NCBI GenBank assembly: GCA_002104985.1
Contig: MCGO01000140.1
Span: 35,713 to 99,712 of the forward strand
From: Rhizoclosmatium globosum
Lineage: Eukaryota > Chytridiomycota > Chytridiomycetes > Chytridiales > Chytriomycetaceae
Length of the DNA: 64,000 bases
Direction of reading: 5' to 3'
The number at the start of each line of letters is the position of its first letter. Positions within the stretch are counted from its first letter, which is position 1. The notes beneath the pieces were generated by a model. It did no database searches and had not been told where the DNA came from. It saw only the letters and a list, made by a program, of their open reading frames with translations. Of the stretch, positions 1 through 9,285 are shown one piece after another. The position numbers and the translations under genes are program-made.

Positions 1-241
1 GAAATGTCCTCGATTAATTCTTCGATCTCTGCATTAATAGCATTGATGGCACAATATAACTTTCTTTTTAATCTTGTGTTGATTTGGCTTTCATCAGCGC
101 GTTGTTCAATTCACCACATTCTAATACTTCAATACTTCAAGAAGAGTAATACTTCTAAGATTGCTCCATGAAAGCTCGTTCGCTTCGCTTACTCAAGGAA
201 GGCATATTTTCAATTATGCCGGTCGACTGTTTCTACTCTCC

Positions 242-656
242 CTAAAAGCCATCTCTATCTAGTTCCTCAACGTTATTCGCATAGTTCACTCGAGTCCTCA
301 CACAGTCCGTGACTCCCCACAGAGAAACCGAGACATACCATTCATCCCTCTTTCTCTCATTAAAAAACTTCCACAGGATGCGTGTTTGGAATTCCTTTAA
401 TATTCCAACCAACAAACTGCTATCAACGCGACCTCCGCTATATTTCGGATCAAGGACTTCATTTTGACTTGCATAGAAGCTTGTATCAAGAGGAGGGGTG
501 ATTCCCATAGAGACAGGCATCTGGGTTGAGTCTGAACGTTCACAATAAATCAGGTTGCATGGCTTTATCAAAAGTATCGACAGACGCGATAGTTATTATG
601 CGGTTTCCAGGGAGGCCGCGATCAAGTTCACCATATTCCCAACTTGCATCCACCAT
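242..656 (-). CDS. hypothetical protein, one internal frame break
   Basis: A reading frame starts at an ATG at 656 and runs about 28 codons. It then continues in a second frame that stays open to a stop at 242. The two join without a stop if one base of the A4 run at 570-573 (T4 on the coding strand) is surplus, giving about 137 residues. I do not recognise the family and see no membrane segment or catalytic motif. The start fragment carries MVDASWEYGELDRGLPGN, and the main part has a charged, aromatic-rich C-terminus. It may also be the 3' end of a longer spliced gene or a decayed remnant. Support is only the open frame and the fact that the break resembles other single-base homopolymer breaks in this window. 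Confidence 0.35.
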
Positions 657-959
657 TTTTAGTCACGAACTACTGCATACGTCCACGTTATAAATAAGTC
701 TTTTAATTCATTCTTTGCAGCCTCTGAAGGGCAGCATTAAAAACAGACAATAATATATTGGGGAAATGATAATGTGAACTAACGCGCAATTTCGAACAGC
801 CCTCAGACAAAATCACTAGTATGAATGCATTCAAGTAGTTTAGTATCCAAGATGAATTCCTGCGGAAGTTGAAAACGCTGTGTCGTTACAGTCATTCTGG
901 TCAACAACAAACAACCTTAAAACGCCAACCACCTATCTTCTCCTCCTCCTTGTAAAAGC
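657..959. other. intergenic, nothing recognised
   Basis: Non-coding sequence between the hypothetical gene and tRNA-Pro. No convincing reading frame, repeat or RNA gene seen. Confidence 0.4.
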
Positions 960-1031
960 GGGCCTCACGGGGAATTGAACCCCGGACCTCTCGCACCCAA
1001 AGCGAGAATCATACTACTAGACCATAAGGCC
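960..1031 (-). tRNA. tRNA-Pro (anticodon UGG)
   Basis: The minus strand folds into a standard 72-nt cloverleaf. The 7-bp acceptor stem GGCCTTA/TGAGGCC has one G-T pair. The D-arm region begins TGGTCTAGT. The anticodon stem TCTCG/CGAGA encloses the loop CTTTGGGTG region with anticodon TGG. The T-arm is CGGGG TTCAATT CCCCG, and the discriminator base is C at 960. Boxes A and B are intact and there is no intron. This matches the usual eukaryotic tRNA-Pro(UGG). CCA is not encoded. Confidence 0.95.
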
Positions 1032-1294
1032 GCTGCAATGATTGTAAGGCAATTATACATAAAAATTCTAATTCATTTGAGTTACCTAGCAGCTAAAACA
1101 TTGAACAATCGATTAAAAATGCCAATAATGTGGAATAACGTCGAAATACGGTGCGCGCTTTTTTTGCATCTGTCCACAAACCAATCAAACACTTATGAGG
1201 CTTGGATTTATTCAAAGTAAAACAACAAAAAGAAATTATGGCTTTTTTTTGACACTAACTTGCAAAACTGAACTCATCAAACCTACAGATAATT

Positions 1295-4200
1295 CTAGAT
1301 AAGAATCACTGGAATCACAGAGCACAACAAGACATACCTCGGAAACCTCGTCAACACGTCTGCATAGATGGAAATAGGTGTTAATTTGACGGCCTGCTCC
1401 CATAGTGGCTTTCCCCTTCGAGTCAAAAACTGTGAGAACTTTGGAAGTGCCATCGTTCTCAACAATAACCCATCATTATATTCAAACAACTTTTTACTTG
1501 TAGGTTCATGGTGCACAAGCTTCATCAGCAAAGAAGAATACGGGACGTCAAAGTGAGGTGTTGCATGGATCATTCTGACCAAACACTCAACAATAGGCTC
1601 AACAGAGTCACCCAGCGAAGCCCCATTTTCTTCAAGAAAGTCGTACGTGGCGGAGAGATTCCATGTCGCTGCGAGAAGAAGCAAGTTCCGTCCTACTGAA
1701 GGAGTAAACTTTGCTTTACGGTGTGAAATGAGGCCTCGGAAGATTGGTAACACGCCTTTCGTGTCTCTGCCGTGAATGTTTTTGACGTAGTCTTTGTCTA
1801 ACGTCAGTTTATAGTCTTTTTCGTATCTGTCTGCGTAATACTGAAGGATCGAGGAGCTCAATTCGGTGGGTGACGACATTGTTATCGATTGTGGAGTATC
1901 AAGAAGGATCCATAAGATTTGAGTTTGTCCCTCTTGAACGGCAAGTTGGATGTGATGGAGAATCAAGGATTGGACGCGAAGAGATTTGAATTCCATGCTG
2001 ATATTCATGAGGTACTCCACCATTGCTACCTTTCCACGTACAATTGCGGAATCCATTGCGATTTTCCAGCCTTGCATTTCGCATGTGTTCAGGTCGGATC
2101 CAATGTACCAGCCTTGATCAATCAGTTCACCAGTTTTAAGCAGCAACGACGTCATTTCGTGGCTTCCTTTCGATGACGCGAGTGTAATAAGACTCAACCA
2201 TGATTCTCGATCAAGCATACAAATATCGTTTAGGAGAACTTGAAGGGTTTTGAATTTCCCACCCTGTATAGCTTCCGTCAAGTAAGTTGTAAGTTCTTTT
2301 TTGGTATACGGAGTAGATTCGCGTAGGATCCCGAGTAGCTGAGCACATGCTTTGGGTCTGTCTAGTTGAATTGCTTTCGAGAGGTACGTGGGGACTTTTG
2401 CCATCTTTTCAGATGCAACAAGGAGTCGTGTCATGAACTCGATTTGAGCATACGATATAGAAACCTAGATAATTTCACATAGTTTAGAACTGAATTTGAT
2501 GGTGGATCGAAAGATATCTAATGGGAGTGTATATAGTAAAGTAAAGCTCAGTATTGGCGAGAACCGGGCCCCCCCTGAGTCGAGAGAGGTCAAGGTCCCT
2601 CCTTCCTCAGGCGGAGCCCAGTGCCAAAACACGTCAACAGGAGTCGAACCTGAAGCTGAGCGAGGTGTTTGAGGGCTGACCGCAGTCCCTTTGGGAGTTA
2701 CCTTTCCGTGTGGTAGACCCTCCTGATACGTGTTTTGGCGTCTTGGTGGCGAGAACTTGGGGTTGGTGGCGGGTTTGTCGTCGATTCGACTGCATTGGAC
2801 CGTTGCGAATTGGGGCTAAAATTGTTAATCTCCTTTACTTAAATCATTGGCGAAATTAATTGGGCATTAACATTCCATAATTTCTTCCGCCAATGATATA
2901 GTAAAGTAAAGCTCAGTATTGGCGAGAACCGGGCCCCCCCTGAGTCGAGAGAGGTCAAGGTCCCTCCTTCCATTACTCATGTATGCGTGCCAGGATCCTG
3001 TTTGGCGAGGGGTGTGCTATCCAGGTGGATAGGAGTTTGGTCGGAGAATTTGAATGCTTGACAGCGGGGAAGAATTTGGAATATAGTTCTGCTGATTTTG
3101 TCGTTGACCAGCCCCCCTTTTTCATAGCTGCGTTTAGGGCGTCTAGGTCGGGTATATTCCGTGATGTGAGAGCGTTTGCTGATCGCATTCCATACAGCTT
3201 CGCGTCAAATGTAAAACCAACTTCTTTGGCTGTAGTGTTGATCAGGTTTGTGGATGCCTTAGTGTTTAGTGTAATGTTTGAGGATGACCATGCGTAGGAG
3301 CGTTGTGTCAGTTGAGGGACGGCTAGGTTGGGAAATAGTAGGGACGATTTGTTGAAATCAATTCCGTATTTTATGCACGTTCGTATGTATTCCTCAATTG
3401 CGTGGATGGGGCAGTGTTCCTTAGTATTATCCCTTTTGACTACAAACCTGTCGGGTCCAGACGTCCGACATGTTTTGTGTAATACCATGACGAAGAAAAT
3501 ACCGCGTTTGTCCGGAAGGTAAAGGCATAGGTTGATATTTAGGCGTTTGATGTCACCTGGACGTCTCCCACATGCGTCCAGCAGTAATACAAAAGCGATT
3601 TGTTGTAACCAAGGTATGCGATGGCTGGACCCTTTTTGTGCCCTTAGCTTGTTTTGGTATGAATCAATAATGGTGTGGATTTCTGTTGAAAAGATTGGTG
3701 TAGCTTGGATTGGTTGAACGAGTGCTTCTTCTGCCTCCTTCTCTTTCATCGCGAGGTGATATTTAACTGACTTTGATAAGCATGGGTTTTCGAGTGGTGA
3801 CTTTCCAGATGTCCACCTTTGGAGACGACCAAGATTCTTGTAATGTACTGAGATGTGGGAGATCATGTTCCTCACAGATTGTGGCGACGAGCTTATTTTA
3901 CATAAGTTTGGTATTGTAGAGTTTTCAGTGTGAGGACACGCGATGGGGTTTGGGCACGTAGCTTTCTGACAAGTTCTGATTGTTCTGTTTCCTGCCGTTG
4001 CGGACCCCGCGTGTGGACACACGTGAAATTGAGTGTTTCCAAATCGCTCTCTATCGAACAGAAAGTCGCAGATTATTTCAGGTGTTACGTCTCCCTCAAT
4101 GACGGGCGGCTTTATATTAGTTAAGTATGCCTTGAAGAGTCTTATGGTTGATTTTCGGGCCTGCGCTGTTGGCTCTTGACTAATGTACTGTTGGAGTTCT

Positions 4201-7200
4201 TCGTGTCGTCGTGTGTGTGTTAAAGGCGTAGAAGGCGAAATCCCCATTGTTATAGATTTTATTGTGATTTTGGCTCAAAGCTGAATGCGAAGAGATCATA
4301 TATGAGTGTAATAGAGGAGATGGATGGTCCGTTGATAGTGTTTTTGTATCCACGAACAGCGGTTGTGTCTCCCTTTGTTGCGACTAGATTGATTGATTTT
4401 GCAAGTTGAGAGGCAGTTACCCAGTAAGGGTCGTACGAACGGGGTATGAGTATTGTGAAACGGACGTTGATATTAAGTAAGTGCTGTAACGTTATTCTCG
4501 CCATTCCAAAAGGTGGAAAAGCGTATATATTCCAAGATTTTTGTGTTAGGTTCAACGGACTCCAGCTTAGGAAATCCATATGGAACATGTCCTTGCAAAT
4601 GTAGCGCGAAATGAAACGGCTGCATTTTTTGTTTACTGGTGAAGCCATTGCGTCCAGGTTAAAAGGGCCGTGTTTCCGAGATATGGATTCAAACAGTTCG
4701 TCGCTTAAACTGAAGTCGTTTTCGGAATTTTCGCGAGTTATTGCGTCGGATAGAGCGTTGGCTTTTGTGTCTAACCAATAGAATTCCGGCTTTGTGTTGT
4801 TGGCTCTTGCCGTGCGAAATAGTTCTTTGAGGATACTGTTAACGCGGGGGTTTCGAGAAGACCCTTTCTTTGCTGATAGGTAGAAAGCCATGTTATCTAT
4901 TCCAATCTTGTAAGTTGGTCTAGTAGTTGCTGTCTCTATAATCTTCCACAGATCCTTATTGGTAACTTGGAGTTTGAGAATCGCGTTTTTTACAATTGGG
5001 AGATTGATTTTAAATGATGATAGACAGGCTAGTGCCTCTTTTTCCATTATAGTGTTCGTGATTTCATCTGCGCCAAATTCATGCCCAGATTGGGTGCGTG
5101 CGATGTCCAGCACGCTGTTTTCGAATAGGGTTCCGCCCCACCTGTTGTTGTTCGCATCAGAAGTCTGGTTGATATCAATGTATTTGTGTTCGGGCAGAAT
5201 CCAGTTGTATTTTCTTGGTGGATCCTCTGACAGGATAGAACGCCATTCCCTGCAGTCGTCAATAATTTCGCTTGGATATGGAAGATTGATGTTGATGTTG
5301 CGCGATGTGGATTCAATTAAGCTTTCTGCTATTGTGTTGTATAGTGAGCGAGTGATTGCATGTCCTCCTTGAATGCAGAAACTTAGATGATTGAACTTTC
5401 CGGCGAGGGACTCTAATAGTTGAAGTTGAAAGCTGATTTTCAATTGCGCCGAATTTACCATGAAATCAATCATGCTGACATAAGAATCTCGTTTTTCTTT
5501 GGGAATTGAAAAGCAACGTTCATTGAAGTGTACTAATGCACCTAAGTACTGCACTGTATCATTTGGCAAGAAAGTTGATTTTTGGATGGAGACAAAGAAA
5601 CCAGATCCAATAAAGACAAGACATACTATAGTGTTGGCGCGTCGTGCGTCTGATATTTGTGTTGCAGTTGTCTTGATGTTGTTTCCTGGTTTGTGTATTT
5701 CTCCAATGCATCCGTCATCATAGAATATGCAGAATTCTATTCCTATCATTACAATGTATCTTTGGATTGCACTTGCTATTTCCATTTCTATCTGTGGAGA
5801 GCAGTTCCAACCAAATACTAGTGTTGTTGCTACAAATACAAATGTGGACGTTGATTCTCCTAGTGTTCCTACAGTTCCAAAATACTTTCTTGACTTTGGG
5901 TGTATAAGAATATTCATATAACAGGATTTCGCATCTATTACTGATGCGTATTTGGAGATCCATGACGTTAACTCTCCTAAATGCGGCAGTTGAAACTTCT
6001 GCGGGGTACACCATTTGTTTGGTTTTGTCATGTCGTCAAATTTCCGGAATTTATTCCTTTGCTCTACGACACCTGACGGATATATTATGTGTGGTAGTTG
6101 GGTCGGGGGAATTTTCCCCATTTCTCCAACCAGTATGCGTGTTCCGTTTCTTAGTTCTTCTGCCAAACTCTCTTTTGCAAATTGTGTCGCTTCCTTTGAC
6201 ATGGGATGATTTCTGGTAACGTGGCTTCGTGGGGGAAGTTTTGATCCATTGTGTCCTTTGGTGCAGAACTCTTCAAAAGTTGCTCCTTCATTTAAATACC
6301 TTATACACGTGTTGTACTGGTCTCTTGTTGATGCCTGCAATATTCTTTCCCAAAACACACGCCGATCCTCAGAGTGAATGTTTACGCCGCCTGCCCTAAA
6401 GTCATCTGGGTTTGGAAAGGATAGATCAGATGGCGTTATATCTGAGTTGTCGGCTAATAGCAAATCAATGTTCTTGTTTATGTCTGTGTATGACATTGCG
6501 GTGGTGGAATGACCTGTTAGGTTTCTCCAAGAGGTTGGAACGTGGTCTATGTGATTAAGCGTTTCCCACAGGGGTGACACTTGTGGTATTTTCTTGTTGG
6601 CTCTTGCTCGTGGCATACTAGATGAGGGTCAATGAGATTATCCGTAATTGTAAATCTTATATTTTGAAACAAACAGACTTCTTAATAAAACCAAAAACAA
6701 ACCAACAAACAAAGACCAACAAAAAACCAACAAGTTAACTTCGAGCTCTGCCTCTTTCTCGTTCACGTTCCCCTCCGCGCTCCCCTCCTCTTCTGAATCG
6801 GTCACGTTGAGGGGATCTGCTTCTGTCTCTTCTTGGGCTTCTGCTTCTGTCCCTGCGGTAGTCACGATAGTCCCGAGGGCGATCACGGCTTCGGTCATTT
6901 TGACCAATGCATTGAGTCTTTTTGAAAAAACAGGCTCGGCCGCGTTCACAGAGTGAGCGGCAGTCTGCGTGGGAGTGACCTGACTTTCTGCAATGTGAAC
7001 AGGTAGTACCCCGGTTTCCTTTCCGCGAGTCTTCGAGTTTTGCAGCTGAGGCCAGTTCACGGGTGAATTCAGCAGCAGATTTTGAGGCAAAGTCTCGTGC
7101 GATGGTGCTTTCGTCTGATTCGAGGACTTTTGTTAGCCAGCGGGCGGCGTCTTTCCCACTCCACTGTGGATAGTCTGTCAAGGTGGATACAGCTGCATCT

Positions 7201-9165
7201 AAGTGAGACTTGACACGTTCCATTCGAGACCTTGACACTGTTTGTCTGTCCCGTTGGTCAATGAAGGACTTTCTGTCGCTGCTTGACATACGACAGGCTG
7301 CGTTATGAAGCTCTCGGAGAACTTGCAGTACTTTGTAAGAAGATCGGTCATTGAAAATGTTGTAGCTAGATGGGCGCGAAGAGGAGGTGATCTCTCTCAT
7401 TGGTTTTAGGAGTTCTGTGGAGAGTGCGTTGATGTACACAGCAGCCTAGTCGAGCGTGATGCAGATTAGCAACAGTCGAAGGGGTGTGGTTGGGTGTGGG
7501 AGAGATGGAATCCAGACACCGTGGCTCCTGTCAGAAAAGGAAAGCCACCTACAGTTGACGTGGCAAGTGAAAGCACTATGCGAGAGGTCAACTGGTAACC
7601 AGCAGCAATTGGCGGTGTCCTTTGTAGTGCTTGGGAGATTGGGTGGATCTGTCAGGTGTAGCAGCGGCCGGGGCACTTTGACGCCATTGTCAATGCAGCG
7701 CTCGTCATTGTGCCTTCAGCTCCACTGATAACCTTCCATACTGCCAGCTGACCAGGGATCGGTTTGCAATCGAATCCCCCACCAGTGGTTCCTTCCCTCC
7801 TTCCTCTGTTTTGCTTCGAAAGTGCCGAGAAAGGGGAGAAGGGATCAGGATGGGGAATTGTACGCACCTTTCTACCTGCTGGAATACGGTGAAGGTCTGA
7901 CTGAAGGAAATCAAACTTGGTTTGTTTGAAACTCGCTTTCCTAGTGGATCTCAGAGGCGAACGGGCAGGGCTCTTGCTTCTTTTGCGGCGAGCTGGGTGG
8001 TCGTCGCTGCTATCACTGTCCGAGGGATTGCTTTGAGAGGAAGGGACGTGAGATGGAGATGTGGGAGGAGACGGAGATCCCAAGCCTTGATACCACTCAT
8101 CTTCTTCATTGGCCCCTTCGTCCTCCTCTTCCTCCTCTTCCTCCTCTTCGTCTTCTGCGCCGTTGTCACTGTTTCGAGGGTTGGGGGGAGGGATGTGGTT
8201 GTTGTTGTTGTTGAATTGGTTTGGCTGCTGTGCCATTTGGACCACAAGTGGCGGTTCTCTTCCAATGTTTCCAAGATGATCCAGCCAGAAGTGGTGAAAC
8301 CCGTCTTGGTCTGCCGGCGTTGGTTGTGCCTCCTCGCGAATATCGTCCGCGATCTCATTTCTGATTGCGTCCAGCACTGCATTTGGCAGTGGTGCCTCCA
8401 AGTTCCTCCAGTTGCACCAACGTGTAAGTGTTTGACGTGTTGCGTTTCGTAGCGGTTCCCAATTGATGATGATTGTCTGCGTTTCAAGGTTGTTCCATTG
8501 TGGTAGGGGGGGTGGTTGGTTAGCCATTGTGGAGCCGGGAGGAGTGGAGGCGCAGTGGACCGTTGCGAATTGGGGCTAAAATTGTTAATCTCCTTTACTT
8601 AAATCATTGGCGAAATTAATTGGGCATTAACATTCCATAATTTCTTCCGCCAATGATGGAAACAAAGATCGTCGCGCCACTTTCAAACAATTACCTCGAC
8701 CGCTTTCTGAACCAACTCGTCTGAGTTTGCTTTCCATCGCGTCTGATGAAACATTGCAGGTATGACGGAATAATGACCCCATCGAGCGGAAACTAGCAGC
8801 ATGATTTCCCAAAGATCTTTCCTTCCATAGTTGACAAAGGCTTGAATCAGTTTCAAGGCTACAGCTTCGGAATTGAGCAGGCTGAGTGGGAACGCGTCGA
8901 TTGCAGAGTTTGATGGATTATGGAGCAATGAACTGCTAGACTCTGGTGAGAGAATGTCTTCAAGTGCTGCTGTCAAGGAATGAAGGTGTTTATGGAGGTA
9001 AAAAGTACGGATAGCGGTGCTGCGACCAATCGCATATAATGCACGATTTGCGAGAAATAGCTGATCCAAGTTGTCGAGGTGCTGTAGAATTGGAGTGAAA
9101 CAGAGAAAGGGAAGGGTCCATAGATTTAAAGTCATTTTGAGAGTCTTTCTTCCAACCCAAACCAT
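1295..9165 (-). CDS. F-box-like / ankyrin-like repeat protein, intron occupied by a retrotransposon
   Basis: Two coding blocks on the minus strand form one gene: exon 1 at 9165-8695 and exon 2 at 2464-1295 (546 residues). Exon 1 ends in a codon followed by donor GTAATT. Exon 2 follows acceptor ATCTAG, and the join is phase 0 with no stop. The N-terminus resembles an F-box (LWTLPFLCFTPILQHLDN, then LDQLFLANRALYAI). The rest is helical repeats resembling degenerate ankyrin repeats, for example GSHEMTSLLLKTGELIDQG. Such proteins usually act as substrate adaptors of SCF ubiquitin ligases; SKP1 lies at 26 kb. The intron spans 2465-8694 and contains the complete mobile element at 2533-8657 in the same orientation; without it the intron would be about 105 bp. 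ATG 9165 is used; ATG 9135 is also possible. It is divergent from NSP1 with about 120 bp between starts. The family call is tentative; the exon join is well supported. Confidence 0.65.
2533..2606 (-). repeat. split direct repeat B2, copy 1 (3' end of element)
   Basis: 74 bp, identical to 2898-2971, starting ATAGTAAAGTAAAGCTC on the plus strand. It forms the 3' terminus of the element. The host flank just outside ends in TAT. Confidence 0.92.
2607..2795 (-). other. spacer between A2 and B2, copy 1
   Basis: 189 bp with no reading frame, containing the two halves of an imperfect palindrome around AAAACACGT / ACGTGTTTT (about 2635 and 2715). The same spacer is kept in copy 2. It probably holds 3' untranslated and priming or termination signals; this is inference. 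Confidence 0.6.
2796..2897 (-). repeat. split direct repeat A2, copy 1
   Basis: 102 bp, matching 8556-8657. It begins TGGACCGTTGCGAATTGG and ends CCGCCAATGAT on the plus strand. It abuts B1 directly, so the joint CAATGAT/ATAGTAAAG equals the fused ends of the element. Confidence 0.92.
2898..2971 (-). repeat. split direct repeat B1, copy 1
   Basis: 74 bp identical to B2. It ends one base before the YR stop codon, so the coding region runs right up to the repeat. Confidence 0.92.
2973..4247 (-). CDS. tyrosine recombinase of DIRS/PAT-like element, copy 1
   Basis: 424 residues, intact. It would cut and rejoin circular element DNA at the target. Visible catalytic features are the box I arginine in ACGRRPGDIKRL (about residue 233), a box II of the form YGMRS (Y-x-x-R where many integrases have H-x-x-R), then GGWSTTKSAELYSKFF, which supplies the late W and the nucleophilic tyrosine. 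The N-terminal half has several Cys/His pairs (around HVCPHAGSA, CQKATCPNPIACPH) that could bind zinc. ATG 4247 lies 11 bp after the RT stop. Copy 2 has the same protein with a 2-base deletion before the catalytic tyrosine. Confidence 0.9.
   Translation of the reverse strand: MGISPSTPLTHTRRHEELQQYISQEPTAQARKSTIRLFKAYLTNIKPPVIEGDVTPEIICDFLFDRERFGNTQFHVCPHAGSATAGNRTIRTCQKATCPNPIACPHTENSTIPNLCKISSSPQSVRNMISHISVHYKNLGRLQRWTSGKSPLENPCLSKSVKYHLAMKEKEAEEALVQPIQATPIFSTEIHTIIDSYQNKLRAQKGSSHRIPWLQQIAFVLLLDACGRRPGDIKRLNINLCLYLPDKRGIFFVMVLHKTCRTSGPDRFVVKRDNTKEHCPIHAIEEYIRTCIKYGIDFNKSSLLFPNLAVPQLTQRSYAWSSSNITLNTKASTNLINTTAKEVGFTFDAKLYGMRSANALTSRNIPDLDALNAAMKKGGWSTTKSAELYSKFFPAVKHSNSPTKLLSTWIAHPSPNRILARIHE
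4259..6616 (-). CDS. reverse transcriptase-RNase H polyprotein of DIRS/PAT-like element, copy 1
   Basis: 785 residues, intact. The RT core contains the catalytic FYDDGC (the YxDD position, about residue 297), preceded by VFGWNCSPQ. The RNase H-like part follows: acidic residues in TSDANNNRWGGTLF, the E of IMEKEALAC, the D of KIGIDNMAFY, and the D of LDTKANALSDAI. The last 150 residues match the conserved tail of DIRS-group RT proteins (LDAMASPVNKKCSRFIS, YAFPPFGMA, TILIPRSYDPYW). In some DIRS elements this region is described as a methyltransferase-like domain; I cannot confirm activity. It makes cDNA from the element transcript. The ATG at 6616 is 118 bp after the gag stop, past an A/C-rich tract. 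Confidence 0.92.
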   Translation of the reverse strand: MPRARANKKIPQVSPLWETLNHIDHVPTSWRNLTGHSTTAMSYTDINKNIDLLLADNSDITPSDLSFPNPDDFRAGGVNIHSEDRRVFWERILQASTRDQYNTCIRYLNEGATFEEFCTKGHNGSKLPPRSHVTRNHPMSKEATQFAKESLAEELRNGTRILVGEMGKIPPTQLPHIIYPSGVVEQRNKFRKFDDMTKPNKWCTPQKFQLPHLGELTSWISKYASVIDAKSCYMNILIHPKSRKYFGTVGTLGESTSTFVFVATTLVFGWNCSPQIEMEIASAIQRYIVMIGIEFCIFYDDGCIGEIHKPGNNIKTTATQISDARRANTIVCLVFIGSGFFVSIQKSTFLPNDTVQYLGALVHFNERCFSIPKEKRDSYVSMIDFMVNSAQLKISFQLQLLESLAGKFNHLSFCIQGGHAITRSLYNTIAESLIESTSRNININLPYPSEIIDDCREWRSILSEDPPRKYNWILPEHKYIDINQTSDANNNRWGGTLFENSVLDIARTQSGHEFGADEITNTIMEKEALACLSSFKINLPIVKNAILKLQVTNKDLWKIIETATTRPTYKIGIDNMAFYLSAKKGSSRNPRVNSILKELFRTARANNTKPEFYWLDTKANALSDAITRENSENDFSLSDELFESISRKHGPFNLDAMASPVNKKCSRFISRYICKDMFHMDFLSWSPLNLTQKSWNIYAFPPFGMARITLQHLLNINVRFTILIPRSYDPYWVTASQLAKSINLVATKGDTTAVRGYKNTINGPSISSITLIYDLFAFSFEPKSQ
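6735..8527 (-). CDS. Gag-like protein of DIRS/PAT-like element, copy 1 (one intron inferred)
   Basis: Exons 8527-7868 and 7445-6735 give 456 residues. The N-terminal part is Pro-rich with a Glu-rich acidic run and an SR-like basic patch (ARRKRSKSPARSPLRS). The second exon has helical capsid-like sequence, a CX2CX4HX4C zinc knuckle (CSHCRKSGHSHADC) and a basic C-terminus of RDRSRSP-type repeats, as expected for an RNA-binding Gag. The second exon lacks an ATG in frame at its start. A donor AAAG/GTGCGTAC at 7867 and acceptor GACTAG ending at 7446 join the two parts in phase 0. Indel differences between the two element copies cluster inside this 422-nt intron, which supports splicing. The function of Gag is known from the group; the intron is inference. 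Confidence 0.75.
8556..8657 (-). repeat. split direct repeat A1, copy 1 (5' end of element)
   Basis: 102 bp matching A2, ending CCGCCAATGAT. It lies 28 bp upstream of the Gag ATG on the coding strand, so it also holds the 5' leader and probably the promoter. Confidence 0.92.
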
Positions 9166-9285
9166 TCTCCTGAAATAAAGTGCTGTTCGAAAACGCGTGA
9201 GTTTATTAATTCTAATTAAAATATAATGAACATGGACTTCATTCGTTTCTCTGTTTTTCTTTGACTGCAACAAACCTTCAAAGAA

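Larger units (their letters stand above)
2533..8657 (-). mobile_element. DIRS/PAT-type tyrosine-recombinase retrotransposon, copy 1 (apparently intact)
   Basis: A 6,125-bp element reads on the minus strand in the order gag, RT-RNase H, tyrosine recombinase (YR). It has split direct repeats in the order A1 (8657-8556), coding region, B1 (2971-2898) joined to A2 (2897-2796), a 189-bp spacer, and B2 (2606-2533). A units are 102 bp and B units 74 bp. The B1/A2 junction would be the joint of a circular intermediate, which the YR would integrate without a target-site duplication; none is visible. Gag-RT-YR order with A1-B1A2-B2 repeats is what is known for PAT/Ngaro-like members of the DIRS order, as opposed to DIRS-1, which has inverted repeats. 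RT and YR frames are open, and gag is open if one intron is removed, so this copy could be autonomous. It lies inside an intron of an F-box-like gene. Confidence 0.93.

Noticed and set aside
2533..2971. LTRs of a Ty1/Ty3-type retrotransposon
   Set aside because: Repeats are split (A and B units in the order A1, B1A2, B2), there is no protease or DDE integrase, and a tyrosine recombinase is present.
7922..8452. Hydrophobic plus-strand frame in the gag region, repeated in copy 2
   Set aside because: It reads opposite the Glu-rich and Asn-rich gag tract (poly-Glu codons give Leu/Phe/Ser on the other strand); no start context or homology.
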